Positions 1 through 11,834 of a stretch of DNA of 64,000 nucleotides are shown here, in pieces. This stretch comes from Thecaphora thlaspeos (lineage: Eukaryota; Basidiomycota; Ustilaginomycetes; Urocystidales; Glomosporiaceae). The notes beneath the pieces are model-generated. The model did not search any database. It was not told the origin of the DNA and saw only the letters and a list, made by a program, of their open reading frames with translations. Every line of letters begins with the position of its first letter. Position 1 is the stretch's first letter. A program made the translations under genes and the position numbers. The stretch covers positions 372,001 to 436,000 of the forward strand of contig UWYS01000007.1 of the NCBI GenBank assembly GCA_900291925.1. Reading direction: 5' to 3'.

Positions 1-1431
1 CGGCGCTCGCTGCGTCGAGAGTCTCCAGATCTGCCTGAGTGCGGCGGTGCTGCGGCGAGGGCCAATAAGGCGGGCCAGACGCGTCTTTGCGAAGTGGCGA
101 GGCGAGGTGGCGAGAGCGCTGGAGGATATGCTACCACCTGCCGTGCTGTGTGTGTCGCGGGTGATGGAGATGGGCGGATGTCGATGTTGAAGGCGGAGCG
201 TCGACGCCCAAGCGTGCCGATCCGAAGAGGAGGAGGAGAAGGCAAAAAGCTTCTTGCACGGGCGGTCCGGGGTGGGCGAGGTTTGGGATGGAGGGGAAGG
301 GAGAAATGGGGATGTTCGAAGGAATGGAGGTGGAGGGGAAGGGGCGCGGCCGGCGCAGACGGAGCAGACGGGGGCAGGAGGAGGGCCGCCTCGCGCCCTC
401 TGCCCTGCCCTGCCCTGCGCTGGACCTGCGCTCACCCGCGACCGCCCTCTGCGCGCTGCCCTGCCTCGTGGCCTCTGCCCTCTCAGCGCCGCGCTGCCGC
501 GCCCGAATTTTCCTCGTCGTCCAAGTGGGCGAGCGGGCGGCAGGCCAGCCATCCGGCCGGCTAGTCAGAGAGGCGGCAACCACCAGGCTTCGCTTTTCCA
601 TCCCCTCGCCTCTCGCTGGAGAGCGGCAGCATCGTACTACGTACAGTACGTACGATCTCCATCCTACGGGGTAGCGTGCGTTCGCTTTTGTCGTCGCCGT
701 CGTCGAGTCGATGGGGCAAGCCATCGTCCTGCCTTTTCTCGCGCCGAGGGAAGATGGTGACAGCCGGCCCGTAGAGGTGGTCGTTCATTCTCTCTGGTGC
801 CGCGCAGTACAGGCCGCGAACGAGCAGCCCCCGCGACCGCTCTGCTCTCACACTCTGCTCTATGTAGTCGCTGCTAGATAGGCTAAGAAAACACCTCTCA
901 ATCAGACCAGCTTCTTTCCGAGAGCGTCCATCGACAAGTGCTAGGCTTGAGTGTATGCTGGCTAGCCATCGCAGACGTTTTCCTCGGACCAGGTTACGGG
1001 CTGCGCTGCGTGCTGCGGTGGTAAGCGGGCCGAGCGAGCGGTCGCTTTGCGAGCGAGAGCACCAAGCAGGCCGCGTCCGATGCAAATCGTGCTTGCCTCG
1101 CTTCAGGGCAGATTGCTGCCGCGATGTGATTGGACATACTCAGCCGTACGAGAGAGCTACCGGACAGTCGGACCCCGTCTCATCAGACTCCCTCTCCCCC
1201 TTGACGCTCTGCTCTCGATACGACGGCCAGCTGTGCCCGCTCAGACGCTGGCGGGGCATGGCGCGACGACCACTGCCAGTCATTGACACGATGTATGCGC
1301 GAGTAGTTGAGAGGTAGTATTATTACAAGGTATACGATAGAAGCCTCGGCTTGGCATCCAAGCGCCGTCCGTCCTTTGCAGCGCAGCACGAAGCCGCCCC
1401 CTCTCTGACGGACCGCCGCATCGTCCATCCT
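1..1431. other. Gene-free stretch at window start
   Basis: No reading frame here has protein-like composition. The open frames overlap on both strands and are rich in Arg, Ala, Gly and Pro, as expected by chance in GC-rich DNA. A short near-palindrome built on GTAC (about 635-655) is visible. The stretch probably holds the 3' UTR of the SNARE gene that ends at 1432 and flanking sequence of a gene outside the window. Confidence 0.5.
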
Positions 1432-2513
1432 TCATCGCGTGGCAAACATCAGGAGCAGCACCATACACGTCCCGACCACCACGCCCATGATGACAGAGTC
1501 CCGCCTTCGTCTCCTGCCGATCATGGTGATGACGCTATTGAGGCCGGGGACCTGCGATGCGGTGCTGCTCATGCGTCCAGAGATGTCTTCGAGCATCGTC
1601 CGCTGGTCGCTGAACTCGGAGCGGGTCGCATACGCTTGTCTGCGAGGCGATGAGGAAGGTTAGAGGGGGGGGGGGGTTGAGTGGCCCGATCGATCGCAAT
1701 GCGAGAGAGGATGACAATTGGAAGGCGGGTCGGCTGGGACGTACTCTAGGGTCCTGTCCATCATCTGGTGCGAATGGTCGATACGTCCCCGTTCCGCCAG
1801 CAGAGCGTCTGCGTCGGACGCGTGCTGAGCTTTGTATGATCTGTTGCGATTGGTCGAGGTAGGAGCGGCGAGGCGGACGCACGGATAGGTCGTCAGACAC
1901 CTCGTGCTTCTCAGGTAAATGGCCACCTCGCTCGCGACGCGGCACTCACTCGATATCCTCCCTCACACTGCCCAGTAGGTCCCTCCTGTCTATGGCATGC
2001 CTGATGTTGGTCTTGCTCCTCCGCATATCCCTCTCGAAGTCCATCAGCACCTCCCTATGCCGTTGCACGGCGTGTAGCTGGCTCGTCGTCGGCGGTTGTG
2101 CCGGGTCGTCCAGCACCGCCGTCAGCGCATCCACAGAGGCCGAGAGCTGAGCCGCAGAACACCCAGAAGAATAAAGATATATTAGGTTCGGCGAGTGCGA
2201 TTTACTCGAGGCAGGCAGGGCGGAAGCGGACGGAGGCGTGCGTACGTACCTGTCCGATCAGATTGTCCAGCTCCATCTCGAGCTCCTTTTCCTCTGTCCT
2301 ATCACGCTCTCCTCCTCCTCTCGAGCCAGAAGCGCCACTCATATCCAGTGCCATGTGCCCCCCACCTCCGCCATTTGCGACGATCTTGGATGCCAGTTGC
2401 GAGTATGTCGTGAGTCGTGCATCGATGGTCGATTCGAGGTTGCGCGTCTTGCGTCGCAGAGCGTCCCAGGATCCTGCTCCCGCCGAGGGGGGTCCGATTG
2501 AGGGTAGCGACAT
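1432..2513 (-). CDS. GOS1: Golgi SNARE Gos1 (GS28 family)
   Basis: Qb-SNARE of the Golgi, expected to act in intra-Golgi and endosome-to-Golgi fusion. Four exons are inferred: 2513-2250, 2146-1950, 1840-1745 and 1639-1432. They total 765 nt, or 254 residues, slightly longer than yeast Gos1. The N-terminus (MSLPSIGPPSAG, then WDALRRKTRNLESTIDARL) matches the family start. The SNARE core spans the last three exons, with the stretch DALLAERGRIDHSHQMMDRT followed by LEQAYATRSEF. The protein ends with an RRRRRD basic cluster and a single C-terminal membrane anchor, as expected for a tail-anchored SNARE. Introns are canonical GT-AG, and intron 3 carries a 12-C tract. The ATG at 2513 was chosen because it begins the conserved region. 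Identification is by family resemblance. Confidence 0.9.
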
Positions 2514-2910
2514 GATGAGCAGGCAGTCTTGAGGGGAGGGAGGGGTTCGGGACGGGTGGACGAAGGTGGGTGCGGACAGGGAAGGCGAGGAAGACAGGAC
2601 CGAGCTGGGTAGCTTGTTTCGCTCTTCCACGCTCAAGCACGAACCGAGCGTTTCCCTTGCTGCGAGCAGTTGATTACGTAACAAACTCCACCTGCCAGCC
2701 TGCCAGCCTGCCAGCGTGACGTTTGAATATGGGGCTCGACCGTGTGTGTTAATTCCATCAAGCTTCCGTCCATGCAGATACAGAAGAGAGCCATCACACT
2801 TGCGACAAAGAGACGAGGCAAAGGAAAGGGGGGGATCGCCAAGCGTGCTTGACCTGGCCTGGCCTGACTTCACCTGACAAGACCTGCTTCACCCCCTCTC
2901 CCCGTCACAC
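2514..2910. other. Intergenic, upstream of GOS1
   Basis: No gene is seen. It lies between the stop of the sugar transporter and the start of GOS1, both on the minus strand. Around 2692-2715 there is a short tandem run of the octamer CCTGCCAG about 180 bases before the GOS1 start. The function of the run is unknown. Confidence 0.5.
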
Positions 2911-5523
2911 TCAGACAGTCTCTTCGTCTGCCTCCTCCCCGCCGACACCAGCCACATCGACCAGCCTGTCCACCACCGCCGCTCCGTGATGGTCCGCCGC
3001 CGCCTCCCCAGCCAGCTCGCCCCTCTTCCTTCTCTCGGTGGCCGTCAGCGGCACAAATCTCGTCGCCAGCGCGGCAAAGATGGACATCATGCCTCCGAAC
3101 CTCAGTACCCACGCTACGCCGTCCGCCGGTCGACTGCCTCCCTCGCCACCCTGCATCATGACCAGCATCGTCGACGAGGCTGAGAACGAGTCCGTCTTGT
3201 CTCTTCCCTCCTCGACGGCGCGAAAGATCAACGCACCGATCAGCGCGACGATGAACTGCGGAGCGACAATGGCGAGGTTGTGGATGCCGAGGATCGTCCC
3301 GCCAAACTTAGCCTCTTCGTCCTCTTCGCCACCCAAGGCGATCAGCGCATGCTCCCAGTCGACCTCCTCGGTTTCGACCGTCAAGCCCGTCTCGGTGCGA
3401 ACCTGATGGACGGGCCGGAGCGAGGCGACCGATTCGCCGCCGCGCGAGATGAAGCTGCCCGCCACCGACTCGCGGGCGGGCGACTGGCTGGGACCGCCCA
3501 GAGGCTGGCAGACCATCAGCGCGGCGTTGAGGCGACTCTTGGCGTCGTGCTGGCCATGCCCGTTGTCCTCGAGGACGCTGCGCCGTCGTTCGCGCGTAAA
3601 CTCGCCTCTCCGAAGCAGGCTGCTGCGCCGTCGCGCCTTGACCCTCGCCTGCGTGCGGCGCGGGCTCCAGTGGTCGCCGTCGAACTCGAACGGCGACTGG
3701 CCGTCTTCGGCCTCGCGGACAAACTCGGCCACCATTGCGAACGGCGCCCAGGAGGCGACGCTCCACGGCAGGCCAACCAGCGCGATCAGCAGCGTCGCGT
3801 GCTGGACCGTCTCGACGAAGAAGGTGCCAACCAGCATCAAGGCAGCAAAGAAGATCGAGGCGATCGTCCAGAGCGTGCGAAGCGTGAGTCCGTACGCGAG
3901 TCCGCGGCGGATCCGCTGGCCCAGCGTCATCGGTTGGTTGCCATGGATCGCCCGCATGCTGGCCTCGAGCTCCGAATCGAAGGGACCGTCGGGGTCGCTG
4001 CCGTCGGTGGTGGTGTCGAGGGCGATGCCGCCGCTTCGTCGCTCCCTGGCCAGCGAGAGATAAGGCAGCAGCGTGCCCGACACCAGCGCCACGATGGCAA
4101 ACATGAGCATTGCAAAGCTGCCGCGCTCGGCCTTTTCGTCGCCGCCTTTCTCTGCGAACGCGTGAGCGCGTCGCCGGGCGTTGGCCTTGTCCATCTGCAG
4201 GACGAAGGTGGTGCTGTAGAAGAGGAAGGGGAACCAGCCCATGTAGGCAAAGAGTTGGACCATGCATACCCTGCGCACCGGCCGCGGGAGGCGGCGCATC
4301 GTCTGCCAGACGTTGTCGACCGTCTCGCGCGCCTGCTGGTAGAGGCTCGGCTGGTGCGCCACCGCCCGTCGCGCCGGGATCTTTTCCCTGATGGCCGTGA
4401 CGGTGACGATGACGCACGAGAGCATGCCGAGCAGGCTGACGACGGCGAAGCGGCGGAACTGGCCGCCTCCGAGCCAGCGCAGGCCCTTCCAGCGACCGAG
4501 GTCAAGCCAGCCACAGAGGTAGCCGACGACGTTGCCGGCGTGCGTCATGCGTCCGTGCCAGGCGTTGGCGACGCTCTGCTGCGAGCCGGGCGCGACGTCG
4601 AGGATGAGGGCGCGGCTCGAGGCCTGGAGGCCGTTGAGGACGAAGTCGAGGATCCAAAAGGCCAGAACGCCGATGTACTGGGTCGTGGTATGCACCAGCT
4701 GATCGCGATGCGGGTCCCAGTCCGCCAGTCCGCCGCCAAAAAGGTCGACCAGCAGAATCGACAGCGGCACCGAGTAGGCGAGAACGAGGGTCGAGACGGT
4801 GAGGAGGAAGGCCGAGAGGACCATGTACCTCCTGCGCCGGAATCTCGAGGTCGACTTGTCCGAGAGCGATCCAATGACGGGCTGGGCGATAAGGCCGCTG
4901 AGGGGGCCGGCAAGCCAGACTAGGCTGGTGCTCTGCTCCTTGAGCCCAAGCGAGAGGAGGTAGGGCGTGCCGTATGCCAGCTCGAGCGTCCAGGCCAGCT
5001 GTGCGCCCGCCAGGCTGATGGTGAGCGCCATCAGGCCGATCGACGTCAGACTCGCTTCGGCACCGTCGGGCTCGGCGTGCTCGGCATCGTCGTCGTCTGT
5101 GTGGAGGTGGTCGGAGCGGAAGTCGACCTGGGCCGACTGGCGGTAGATGCTGAAGACGTCGGTGGGCGCCATGCTGCGTAGCTTGGTGGCTGCTGTGCGG
5201 CGGACCTGCCTCCAGCGCGATGGCGGCTCTACGCTGCCGAGGCCCTCCTGGATGGCCCTGCGCTGCCTGGCCCTTTTGGCGTCTTCGGACTCTGTGCGCC
5301 AGAGGTAGAAGCCGTTCCAGCGTCGCGGATCGCGTACGGGCGAGCCGGGAGAGCCTGCTCCCGAGGACCCAGGTTCGTGCGAAGACAGCGCGCCGTTGGT
5401 GTAGGCGGGGTTGTGCGGGGAGCGGAGGAGGTCGTCGAGCGACTCGGGCGCTTGGGGCGTCTGTATGCTGATGGGTGTGTAGCGGTTGTCTGGGCCCTTC
5501 GTCTGGGGAGTTGAGCCGGGCAT
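2911..5523 (-). CDS. SUT/GPH-type sugar (sucrose/alpha-glucoside) transporter
   Basis: Single uninterrupted frame of 870 residues. About 160 polar N-terminal residues precede a 12-helix type membrane protein. The first helix pair reads LAGAQLAWTLELAYGTPYLLSLG (residues 171-193). The loop GSLSDKSTSRFRRRRY (218-233) is the arginine-rich motif between helices 2 and 3 of the glycoside-pentoside-hexuronide/sucrose transporter class. This resembles plant SUT carriers and fission yeast Sut1, which are proton-coupled sucrose or maltose importers at the plasma membrane. A long acidic/basic cytoplasmic loop (about residues 600-730) separates later helices. The ATG at 5523 is the first in frame. It is divergently transcribed from SNU114 across about 960 bases. 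The substrate is inferred from the family, not shown. Confidence 0.8.
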   Translation of the reverse strand: MPGSTPQTKGPDNRYTPISIQTPQAPESLDDLLRSPHNPAYTNGALSSHEPGSSGAGSPGSPVRDPRRWNGFYLWRTESEDAKRARQRRAIQEGLGSVEPPSRWRQVRRTAATKLRSMAPTDVFSIYRQSAQVDFRSDHLHTDDDDAEHAEPDGAEASLTSIGLMALTISLAGAQLAWTLELAYGTPYLLSLGLKEQSTSLVWLAGPLSGLIAQPVIGSLSDKSTSRFRRRRYMVLSAFLLTVSTLVLAYSVPLSILLVDLFGGGLADWDPHRDQLVHTTTQYIGVLAFWILDFVLNGLQASSRALILDVAPGSQQSVANAWHGRMTHAGNVVGYLCGWLDLGRWKGLRWLGGGQFRRFAVVSLLGMLSCVIVTVTAIREKIPARRAVAHQPSLYQQARETVDNVWQTMRRLPRPVRRVCMVQLFAYMGWFPFLFYSTTFVLQMDKANARRRAHAFAEKGGDEKAERGSFAMLMFAIVALVSGTLLPYLSLARERRSGGIALDTTTDGSDPDGPFDSELEASMRAIHGNQPMTLGQRIRRGLAYGLTLRTLWTIASIFFAALMLVGTFFVETVQHATLLIALVGLPWSVASWAPFAMVAEFVREAEDGQSPFEFDGDHWSPRRTQARVKARRRSSLLRRGEFTRERRRSVLEDNGHGQHDAKSRLNAALMVCQPLGGPSQSPARESVAGSFISRGGESVASLRPVHQVRTETGLTVETEEVDWEHALIALGGEEDEEAKFGGTILGIHNLAIVAPQFIVALIGALIFRAVEEGRDKTDSFSASSTMLVMMQGGEGGSRPADGVAWVLRFGGMMSIFAALATRFVPLTATERRKRGELAGEAAADHHGAAVVDRLVDVAGVGGEEADEETV

Positions 5524-6480
5524 GCCGAACGCGGTCTAGACTGGTCAGGGTCGTCGCAGCGGTCCTGAGGAGCAGCGGATATAGGGGATGGAAAGCGTGA
5601 GAGGTGAAGACGACGAGGAAAGCGCCGTGGAAGTCGGAGGTGCGGCTGTTGGTGGGAGAGGTAGGGTGAGGCTAGGCGGAGAGACGGAGGACGAGACAGG
5701 GCAGAGCGGGATCGCCGCACTCGGTCTGGCCAGCAGGCTTACCGCGCGGTGGTCTTTGGCGATTTTGAGGTAGTTGAATGCAGAGAGACAAGGCGCTCAG
5801 CGCGATGGTGGCGGTGATGATGGTGGTGGTGGTTCAAGAAGCGGTGACGTTGCAAGGTGTTCGTGAGGGCGGCGTGAGGGCGGCGTGAGGGCAGATGGCT
5901 TGGCAAGTGTATGCTGTAGGCGGGAGGTCTGATCGTGCGCGCCTGAGAGCTGGGCTGGCAAGGTTGGTGATTGTATGCTGTGCTCGGGGAGGGGGAGGGG
6001 GAGGGGGAGGGGGATGGAGTATGGGGATGCCAGGTAGGGCGGGGCGGGGTTGGATAAAGGAAGGGAGAGAGGGCGTGCAGCCTCCACTTTGTCGCTGGAC
6101 CCTATGGCGCCAGTGTGCCGTGCGAGAGAGGCAGAGGTGCGCCCCGCCGCCAAGAAAGTCGCCTCCCTTCGCTCGCCAGGCGACGACACCAGCCTTCCTC
6201 CTCCACCATCTCCATCCCTCTCCCGGCCGCCTCTCGCCAACCCCTGTCCCTCTGCCCGAGGCCGTCCTCAGAAACAGCCACTCTACCCCGCACCCCACAT
6301 CGCGCCATCTGCACTCTACTCTAGCTGCCCACCGCTCCCGCTTCAGATCCAGCTCGTCCCAACGCGACCTGACTATCACCAGCGACCACAAAAACCCGGC
6401 TACATCGCACCGCCATCTTTGCTAGCCGCAGCTGCTGCTGCCTCTCCCTGCCTCGAACTTGATCCATCGCCCTGCCCAAC
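5524..6480. other. Divergent promoter region, transporter / SNU114
   Basis: No gene is seen. It contains a GGGGGA-type purine repeat at about 5987-6014 and pyrimidine-rich sequence just before the SNU114 start, typical of fungal leaders. Confidence 0.5.
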
Positions 6481-9400
6481 ATGGACGACTACGACGAGTT
6501 CGGAAACTACATCGGTGCGCTCTCCGACTCGGACGACGGCTCACAAGGCGGCCAGGATGACGACGCCTACGGCCACCAACAAGAGGCGACAGACGAGATG
6601 CCCGCCCTCGAGGAGCCAGAGCCACTTGAGGGTTACGATGATGACGTCCCCATGGATGAAGAGGACAACTTCAGACCAGAGCTTCAGATGATTCGCGTGG
6701 ACGAGTCCTCCTCCAACGCAGTCGTGCTCCACGAGGACAAAAAGTACTACCCAACCGCAGACGAGATCTACGGCGAAGACGTAGAGGCACTCGTACAGGA
6801 GGAGGACGCACAGCCGCTTACACAACCCATCGTCGAGCCGATAAAGGTGCGTAGGTTCGCCATCCAGGAGCAAGGGCTCCCAGAGACTCGCTTCGAGCGC
6901 GAGTTCATGGTCAACCTCATGGGATTCCCGGACATGGTCCGGAACGTCGCCATCGTCGGACACCTCCACCACGGCAAGACGAGCCTGATGGACATGCTCG
7001 TCTTCGAGACGCACAAGATGGAGGTCGACGTCGACAAACACACGCGCTACACAGACTCGCACCTCCTCGAGCGCGACCGCGGCATCTCGATCAAGTCGGC
7101 TCCGCTCTCGCTCGCGCTCCAGTCGACGCGCGGCAAGAGCTACCTCTTCAACATCATCGACACGCCAGGACACACAAACTTCCAGGACGAGGTCGCGGCC
7201 GGCGTCAGGCTGGCAGATGGCGTGGTGCTGGTGGTCGACGTGGTCGAGGGCGTGATGTGCAACACCGAGGCGACAGTCAAGCACGCCATCCGCGAGCGAC
7301 TGCCGATCGTGCTGGTGCTCAACAAGATCGACCGCCTCATCCTCGAGCTGCGCCTGCCGCCGCGCGAGGCCTACTTCAAGATCCGCCACGCCATCGAGGA
7401 GGTCAACAACGTCATCGGCTCGTGTGATCCCGACCCAGCGAGGCGGTTGGGGCCAGAGAGGGGCAACGTCGCCTTCGCCAGCACCCAGACGGGCTGGTGC
7501 TTCACGCTGCGCAGCTTCGCCAAGCTCTACGCCGACACCTACGGCGGCGTCGACGTCGACGAGTTTGCCAAGCGGCTGTGGGGCAACATCTACTACAACG
7601 AAGAGTCGCGCAACTTTTCGCGCAAAGCGGCCGACCCGGAGGCGAAGCGGAGCTTCGTCCATTTCATCCTCGAGCCGCTCTACAAGCTCTACACCCAGGT
7701 GCTCGCATCAGACACGGACAGCCTGCGGCGGACGCTGGCGGGACTCGGCATCCACCTCAAGCCGGCGGTCTTCAAGATTGACGTCCGGCCACTGCTCAAG
7801 ATCGTCCTCAACCACTTCTTCGGGCCGAGCAGCGGCTTGGTCGACATCGTCGTCGACCATGTGCCCAGCCCCAAGGCCGGCGCCAGGGCCAAGGTCGACC
7901 TCACCTACACCGGCCCGCGCTCCGGCGCCGTGTACGACTCGATGGCGGCGTGCGATGCCGACGGCCCGCTGGTGATCCAGGTGACGAAGCTCTACCAGAC
8001 GATCGACGCGGCCGACTTCCGGGCGTTTGGCCGTGTGCTGAGCGGGACAGCGCGGTCCGGGATGGGCGTCAAGGTGCTGGGCGAAGGCTACTCGCAGGAC
8101 GACGAGGAGGACATGGTGCTCGCCACGATCGAGCACGCCTGGATCAACGAGACACGCTACGTCGTCGAGACCGAGGGCGTCCCAGCGGGCAACTGGGTGC
8201 TACTGAGCGGCGTCGAGGCGTCCGTCTCCAAGACGGCCACCATCGTCGACATGTCGCTGGACGCGGACGACACGCACATCCTCGCGCCGCTAGCGCACAT
8301 GACGGAGAGCGTGCTCAAGGTGGCCGTGGAGCCGCTCAACCCGTCGGAGCTGCCCAAGATGCTCAAGGGACTGCGCAAGATCAACAAGAGCTACCCGCTC
8401 GCCGTGACCAAGGTCGAGGAGAGCGGCGAGCACATCATCCTCGGCACGGGCGAGCTCTACCTCGACTGCGTGATGCACGACCTCCGCGTCCTCTTTAGCG
8501 AGATCGAGATCCGGATCAGCGATCCCGTCGTCAAGTTCTGCGAGACGGTGGTCGAGACGAGCGCGGTCAAGTGCTACGCCTCGACGCCGAACAAGAAAAA
8601 CAAGCTCACCGTCATCTGCGAGCCGCTGGAAAAGGGCATCGCCGAGGACATCGAGGCGGGCCGGATCAACATCCGGATGCCGCCCAAGCAGCTCGGCAAG
8701 ATCTTCCAGGAAAAGTACGGCTGGGACCTGCTCGCGTCGCGCTCGATCTGGGCGTTCGGACCGGACGACAACGGTCCCAACATCCTGGTGGACGATACGC
8801 TGCCGTCCGAGGTGGACAAGAAGCTGCTCTACAGCGTGCGCGAGAGCATCAAGCAGGGCTTCCAGTGGGGCACGAGGGAGGGACCGCTGTGCGACGAGCC
8901 CATCCGCAACGTCAAGTTCCGCATCCTGGACGCCTCGCTCGCGCCCGAACCCATCCATCGTGGCGGCGGTCAGATTATCCCGACGGCGAGGCGGGCGTGC
9001 TATGCAGCCTTCCTGATGGCGACGCCGCGGCTGATGGAGCCCATCTACTACGTCGAGGTGCAGGCACCGGCCGACTGCGTCGCCGCCGTCTACACGGTGC
9101 TGGCCAGACGGAGGGGCCACGTGACGCAGGACGTGCCCAAGTCTGGCTCGCCCCTCTACACGGTCAAGGCCTACATCCCCGTCATGGACGCCAACGGCTT
9201 CGAGACGGACCTCAGGACGCACACGCAGGGCCAGGCCTTTTGCCTCCAGATGTTCAGCCACTGGAGCGTCGTACCCGGCAGCCCGACGGATAGCAGCGTC
9301 ACGCTGAGACCGCTCGAGCCGGCACCGCCGCTCGGCCTGGCGCGCGACTTTGTCCTCAAGACGAGGAGGAGAAAGGTGGGTTGCCCTCCCCGTCCGTCCG

Positions 9401-9596
9401 CTGCGGTCAAGAGTGTCGATCGTTCCGTCGTGGCAGTGCGAGAGACACCGGGCTGACTTTTGATGCTTTGCCTTCCACTTCTCTCGCACCGTGTTCGTCC
9501 TCGTCGCTGCAGGGTCTGGGAGACACCATCGCCGTCGCCTCCTACCTCGATGCGGAGATGACGGTGGCACTGGCACAGGCCGGCATCGAGGTATAG
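6481..9596 (+). CDS. SNU114: U5 snRNP GTPase Snu114 (EFTUD2)
   Basis: EF-2-like GTPase of the U5 snRNP that controls Prp8/Brr2 during spliceosome activation and disassembly. Two exons (6481-9375 and 9513-9596) give 992 residues, normal for the family. The N-terminus is acidic ([12 protein letters not shown], conserved in orthologues). GTPase motifs are visible: G1 GHLHHGKTS near residue 160, G3 DTPGHTNF near 227 and G4 NKIDR near 280. Domains IV-V follow, with the [20 protein letters not shown] segment near residue 835. The splice joins KTRRRK to GLGDT, matching the family KTRRRKGL. The C-terminal tail after this point ([21 protein letters not shown]) is short and diverges from the animal form. 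It stops with TAG. Confidence 0.97.
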
Positions 9597-9984
9597 TCGT
9601 CGGACCTCGCTCGTCCTCGCACGTCCACTCTGTCCACCCCATCCCTCGGAACATCGATCGGTCATATCGATCACCCCTCTTCCCGTCCTCTACCCTTCCC
9701 TTGTACCAGTAGTTCACCGCCCTCGTGCTCGAACCAAGTGACCAAAGAGTCTTCACGAAGACGAAGACACAACGCTTCTGGCTGCGAAGTGAGCGAAGCG
9801 ACGAGGTTTCGTCCCGGCTTGGGGGAGCCTGACATCGACCGATTGAGCGCAGACGGAGCGAAAGACACGGGCGCACGTCGACGGACCCTCGTCGGCCTGT
9901 GGGACGAGCGACTGACCGACGAGATGCATGTTGGAAGCAGTGATGTTGTTCATTTCTTCGTTTGGACGCGCGAGGCGGCGACGT
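9597..9984. other. Convergent 3' intergenic region
   Basis: It lies between the SNU114 stop and the GRX5 stop, which converge. No coding signal is seen. Confidence 0.5.
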
Positions 9985-10806
9985 TTACGCCTTGGAGCCG
10001 GCCTCGGCCTCCTGCTGGATCGGGAGCAATAGGTCGTGCTTGAGCAGCAGCTCCTCTAGCTCTCCTGACTGGTGCACTGATGGTACGGGACAAACGCAAG
10101 ATCAATCTCTCTATCGTCAGCTCTCTTCTGCTTTCGCAACTCTTGCGAACATGGAACCGAGGAGGGAAGCAAGCGGATGTGGAAGAAAAGGCGAAAGTGG
10201 GACGGGGACTTACTGTTGAGCATGATATCACAACCGCCTACAAACTCTCCTCCGACGTAGACCTGCGGGATGGTAGGCCACTCGCTGTATTCCTTGATAC
10301 CCTCTTGGAGTTCCTGGTCTTCAAGGCAGTTGAAAGCCCTGTTCAAATCGATCACGGTGCAAGTCAGTGTGGGTGGTTGTTTCTCTTTCTCACCGTCTGG
10401 ACCCGGGGCGTAAGTGGGCGGGAAATGCTCACTTGAGAAGCTCGGGCTTTACGCCCTGAACCTCGAGGATCTGAATGACGGCCCGGCTGAATCCACACAT
10501 GGGCGCATCGGGCGTGCCCTTCATGAAGACTACGAGCGGGTTCGACTGGACCGCGTCGTCGATCAGCTTGCGAGTTTCCGTCGAGAGAAGACGTGTTGTG
10601 TTCAGCAAGGGAGAGGCGGTGCGAGCGGTGGTAAAGAGAGGATTGATGCGGGTCTGACGCTAGAGATGCGAGCGGAACGAGAGGGGGGGGGAGAGAAGAG
10701 ATGGGTTAGTGAGGTGCTCGGAGATAGGATGGGGACATCGAAGCGGAGAGCGTGAGGGGCAGGGAGTACGTACGAGTACGCCAGTGGCTTGACGAAGGAA
10801 CGACAT
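9985..10806 (-). CDS. GRX5: Mitochondrial monothiol glutaredoxin Grx5
   Basis: CGFS-type glutaredoxin that carries [2Fe-2S] clusters in mitochondrial iron-sulfur protein assembly. Four exons are inferred: 10806-10774, 10659-10433, 10338-10214 and 10076-9985. They total 477 nt, or 158 residues. The first 35-40 residues are rich in Arg, Thr and Ser and lack acidic residues, as in a mitochondrial presequence. The active site CGFS starts at Cys66 in the context [13 protein letters not shown]. The glutathione-binding segments [19 protein letters not shown] and [13 protein letters not shown] are both present. Splice joints restore conserved residues exactly: LLK/AFNCLED across intron 2 and CDIMLN/MHQSGEL across intron 3. 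Intron 1 has a 9-C pyrimidine tract. Confidence 0.95.
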
Positions 10807-11834
10807 CTTGTGAGTTGTGGGAAGTGTATCGATGGACCGGGGGTCGGTGGGTTGATTTAGGCGGGTGATGGTTGCGGTGACAAAAGGTGCGTAAGAGACA
10901 GAGGAAACACTTTCTGACGGCGGGCTGCGCAGGTGTGGAGTTTTTTTCTTGCTCCGATCGAGCGCCGCCGTCGGCGAGAGCTTCGTGTCAATCCGGGCTG
11001 GCCGCCTGCCCGCTCGCTCGCTGACAAATCGCGCCAACACTCCCTCTTGGCTCGTGGCTGACCGTCATCGCAAGACTGGTTTCCTCCCCCCGAGACGGAA
11101 GGGCGCACTCACGCCACACCGTACGTTGCCTGTTCGCCCTCGGCCGTGATCAGAAAGAGACACGCAAGAGGGGACTACAGAGCAACACACAAGGGAGAGC
11201 GGAAGGACGAAGCCTTTGATTCTTGGGGCTGGCGACACAGGAGGCCGGCCATCATGTCATAGCTGGCGCATGGCCAACGACAAGAGCACAACACTAGGCA
11301 AAAGGATCGACGACATGGTGGAGCGAGGGCTGTATGCAGAGACGGGAAAAGACACCACGATTTGGGGTACAAAGAGGCGGTAGACGGTATCGGATATGAG
11401 ACAGAGACAAGACCTGAGCGATCTTTTTGGTGAGGTCCTTGCATGCCAAGGCGAGCCTCTTTTGGTTGGGGTGCGACGACGGCAAGGACAACGAGTCGAA
11501 GGCGAGCACCGGTTTTCTTGCTAGCTCTGAACTTCTTCTGGACGGAAGCGCATCGTATCGGTAGCGGGAAGAAAAGAAAGGGAAAGAAAAAAAAAAAAAA
11601 AGTCTCAATGTCGGCAGGGCGGTCGGATCCCTATCAAGGGTGAAAGTGGAAAGAACGATAGCGAACGGCCAGCGAGGCGAGGGTAGAATAGGAAGTCGGA
11701 GAGCCGGGAAAGGGTCCGTAGGTATATCGAAGAATCGAGAGAGGACCCGCGTGGAGAGTCTTCTTCCGCGGAAGGCATCAGCTAAGATGTCCGCGGAAGG
11801 CGACGAGGCAAGGACGACAGACATCGAGGCGGCC
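10807..11834. other. Intergenic between GRX5 start and bZIP stop
   Basis: No gene is seen. It includes the GRX5 promoter and the bZIP 3' region. An A-rich run lies near 11583-11600. Confidence 0.5.

Noticed and set aside
94..760. Overlapping open frames on both strands at the window start
   Set aside because: Composition is Arg/Gly/Pro-rich, the frames overlap in all phases, and no motif is present. They are typical chance frames in GC-rich DNA.
3280..4923. 547-residue plus-strand frame antisense to the sugar transporter
   Set aside because: Shadow of the real minus-strand gene; low-complexity charged sequence without motifs.
8290..9876. 528-residue minus-strand frame antisense to SNU114
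   Set aside because: Shadow frame: it overlaps conserved Snu114 coding sequence and has no family resemblance.
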